Below are positions 62,209 to 64,000 of a DNA stretch of 64,000 nucleotides, piece by piece. The translations under genes and the position numbers were made by a program. Under the pieces are notes generated by a model. The model was not told where the DNA came from. It did not search any database and saw only the letters and a list, made by a program, of their open reading frames with translations. This DNA is from Sphingobium yanoikuyae (lineage in GTDB: Bacteria > Pseudomonadota > Alphaproteobacteria > Sphingomonadales > Sphingomonadaceae). Position 1 is the first letter of the stretch. Each line of letters begins with the position of its first letter. The stretch spans positions 2,003,501 through 2,067,500 of the forward strand of contig NZ_CP139979.1 of the NCBI RefSeq assembly GCF_034424525.1, written 5' to 3'.

Positions 62209-64000
62209 TCAGAAGCGATAGGTGCCCCGGACGCCATAGGTGCGCGGCGTGCCGTATATATAGTTGATCAGCATGGTCCCGCCGGCATCGACATAGTTGA
62301 CGAAGCTGTAGGGCCGGTAATTCTCCAGGTTGCGGACATAGGCCTGCACGCTCAGCTTGTTGCCCGGCGCGCTATATTCGAGGCTCAGGTCCGTCTGGGT
62401 GAACGCCTCCTGCAATTCGGCGCGATTGTTGAACGGCTGCAGATAATAATCCGACTTGAAGCGGCTGAAGACGCTCGCGGTGATCTTGTGATCGCCAATG
62501 TGGAAATCATGGTCATAGCCAAGCGCGATCGTCCATTTGGGTGACTGCACCGGGCGATTGCCGCTGAGGTCGAAGGGCTGGTTGCCGGGCGTCGACGGAT
62601 CGCTGTCGTTGATCGAACCGGTCAGGCCCAGCAGCGATGTCTGGAACGCCGTCAGTTCGGCGTTCAGATAGTTGACGGTCGCCGTGAAGCGATCGTTGCG
62701 CGACAGCAGGACCGTGGTGTCGGTCTCGATGCCCCAGACCCGCGACTTGCCGGCATTGACCACCTGGCTGCCGACATTGGTGTCCAGGAACACCGGGATC
62801 TGCTGGTCGCGATAGTCATAATAGAAGGCCGAGGCGTTGAACTGGATCGTGCGGTCGGCAAAGCTGTTCTTCGATCCGATTTCATAGGCGGTCAGCTTTT
62901 CCGAACCGAAGGAGCCGACATTGTCGAAGCCGCCGGCCTTGTAGCCGGTGCTGACCTTGCCGTAGATCAGATGGTCGCGCGACGGATTATAGTCGATGCC
63001 CAGCGTCCAGGTAGGCTGGCTTTCCTTGAAGCGCGGATGCAGTTCGGTCCGGGCGATGCTGGTGTCGTCGATTGCCGGCGGATTGGGGCCGCGCCCGAAT
63101 TGCGGGCCGTAATTATAATAGAGGCCCTTCTTCTTGTCGTGGGTGTAGCGGATGCCGCCGGTGACGCTCAGCTTGTCGACGACGATTGGCACCGTCGCCT
63201 GGGCAAAGCCGGCGATCGAGTCATTCTTCACATAGGGGCGATAGAAATAGTTGAGATAGCTGCCGCCCGCCGCCAGCGGCAGGAACAGGCCCTGCGCCAT
63301 ATACTGGTTCTCATGGAAGTAGAAGGCGCCGACCTGATAGATGATGCCGCCATTCTCGCCGCCTGACAGGCGCAGTTCATGGCTTTGCGTCTTCGAATTC
63401 TTCTCGTAATTCTGGATGAAGATGGTCGGCACATAGCCGTTGAGCGGCTGGCTGATATCCGACTTCACGTCGCGATAGCCGCCAATATAGCTCAGCGTGC
63501 CGATCGAGCCGACGTCGATGTCGAGCCGACCACGGATCGCATATTGCCTGATCTTGGTCGAACCCAGATCGCCCAGCGGGAAGGATTTGCGCGGCGGATT
63601 GAAGTCGAGATTTTGCGGCACGCCGCCATTTTCAAATTCCGGTGTCGAGGGGATGACGTCAACGATGCCGGAGGCATAGCCAGGGTTGGCAAGGACGCCA
63701 TTTGTCGCGATCACCTGGCCATATTGCGCCACGCCCGTGGTGTTCACGTCGACAAATTCGCCGGCGACATAGGCGCGGATGCCCTCGGCCGGTTCGGCAT
63801 AGAAGGACAGGCGCGCGGCATCGGTATTGCCGGCACTGCCACGGCCTGCCGGGCCATTGTTGAAATAGCCGTCATGCTCGTTGTGCATGCCGCTGGCGCG
63901 AATGGCGAATTTCTCGCCCAGCGGAATATTGACCGCGACTTCGCCGGTGATCGTGTCGTAATTGCCGTAGCTGCCGGTGGCATAGCCGGAAAATTCCCCG
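62209..64000 (-). CDS. TonB-dependent outer-membrane receptor, N-terminus beyond the right edge
   Basis: At least 597 residues are present; the frame is open to the window edge (GEFSGYATGSYGNYDTITGE reads through it), so an internal ATG at 63888 is not the start. Barrel features: GSIGTLSYIGGYRDVKSDIS, LRLSGGENGGIIYQVGAFY, the TonB receptor block HLIYGKVSTGYKAGGFDNVG, and the C-terminal GVRGTYRF. This subtype differs from the two DIVVTG receptors and resembles the iron-complex/small-molecule group common in sphingomonads. It would take the glycoside through the outer membrane for the isomerase and symporter genes downstream. Signal peptide and plug lie outside the window. Confidence 0.9.
   Translation of the reverse strand, partial: GEFSGYATGSYGNYDTITGEVAVNIPLGEKFAIRASGMHNEHDGYFNNGPAGRGSAGNTDAARLSFYAEPAEGIRAYVAGEFVDVNTTGVAQYGQVIATNGVLANPGYASGIVDVIPSTPEFENGGVPQNLDFNPPRKSFPLGDLGSTKIRQYAIRGRLDIDVGSIGTLSYIGGYRDVKSDISQPLNGYVPTIFIQNYEKNSKTQSHELRLSGGENGGIIYQVGAFYFHENQYMAQGLFLPLAAGGSYLNYFYRPYVKNDSIAGFAQATVPIVVDKLSVTGGIRYTHDKKKGLYYNYGPQFGRGPNPPAIDDTSIARTELHPRFKESQPTWTLGIDYNPSRDHLIYGKVSTGYKAGGFDNVGSFGSEKLTAYEIGSKNSFADRTIQFNASAFYYDYRDQQIPVFLDTNVGSQVVNAGKSRVWGIETDTTVLLSRNDRFTATVNYLNAELTAFQTSLLGLTGSINDSDPSTPGNQPFDLSGNRPVQSPKWTIALGYDHDFHIGDHKITASVFSRFKSDYYLQPFNNRAELQEAFTQTDLSLEYSAPGNKLSVQAYVRNLENYRPYSFVNYVDAGGTMLINYIYGTPRTYGVRGTYRF

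Overview
The window is GC-rich and looks like a member of the Sphingomonadaceae (Alphaproteobacteria; Sphingobium, Sphingomonas or Novosphingobium-like). The evidence is three large TonB-dependent receptors (two with a DIVVTG TonB box), Tat-exported glycosidases beside them, FAD dehydrogenases and extradiol-type aromatic enzymes, dense operons with ATGA or GTGA overlaps, and many insertion sequences. No tRNA, rRNA or CRISPR array was seen. All family assignments come from reading motifs; no database search was possible.

Layout. (1) 1-4530: the start of a TetR gene leaving the left edge, a TetR / quinone oxidoreductase / SDR set with matching operator-like palindromes, and a globin-coupled diguanylate cyclase. 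(2) 5063-10343: a mobile-element cluster with an intact IS256-family element (9-bp target duplication) abutting an IS1380-family element, then an iteron-like and tandem-repeat tract, then a broken P4-type integrase fused in frame to a truncated IS3 transposase. (3) 10365-27325: a plant-polysaccharide locus with a LacI regulator, two TonB receptors, GH28, GH10, an (alpha/alpha)6-type hydrolase, GH43, a sulfatase and a TetR regulator. Two near-identical operators of LacI type sit before the first receptor and before GH43. (4) 27369-28509: a decayed IS30 element. (5) 28750-39956: a complete aldarate pathway. Glucarate dehydratase and a talarate/galactarate dehydratase feed KdgD and ketoglutarate-semialdehyde dehydrogenase, giving 2-oxoglutarate. 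A GudP-type transporter, an OprB porin, a hydroxyacid dehydrogenase and two LysR regulators accompany them. (6) 40110-41468: a second IS256 element with an independent 8-bp target duplication. (7) 41621-64000: a large catabolic locus, the most interesting part of the window.

Region 7 reads as a pathway for an aromatic glycoside, plausibly a C-glycoside. A GMC flavoprotein with a Cx5Cx3C iron-sulfur motif and its Tat-bearing small subunit would oxidise the sugar in the periplasm. A two-subunit C-glycoside deglycosidase (TIM-barrel alpha, DUF6379/CGDB beta) would then split the 3-keto-glycoside in the cytoplasm. A ThuA protein, a tandem SnoaL protein, a Hyi-like isomerase, a GH3 glucosidase, three MFS-type transporters and a TonB receptor surround them. 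A seven-gene operon (luciferase-like monooxygenase, FMN reductase, GH3, two-domain VOC dioxygenase, alpha/beta hydrolase, cyclase, FAH hydrolase) looks like hydroxylation, ring cleavage and hydrolysis of the aglycone.

Four transcription units of region 7, plus its TetR gene, carry the same inverted repeat, TAGAAY-N4-RTTCTA, in their promoter regions. This suggests one TetR-controlled regulon. The substrate is inferred, not shown.
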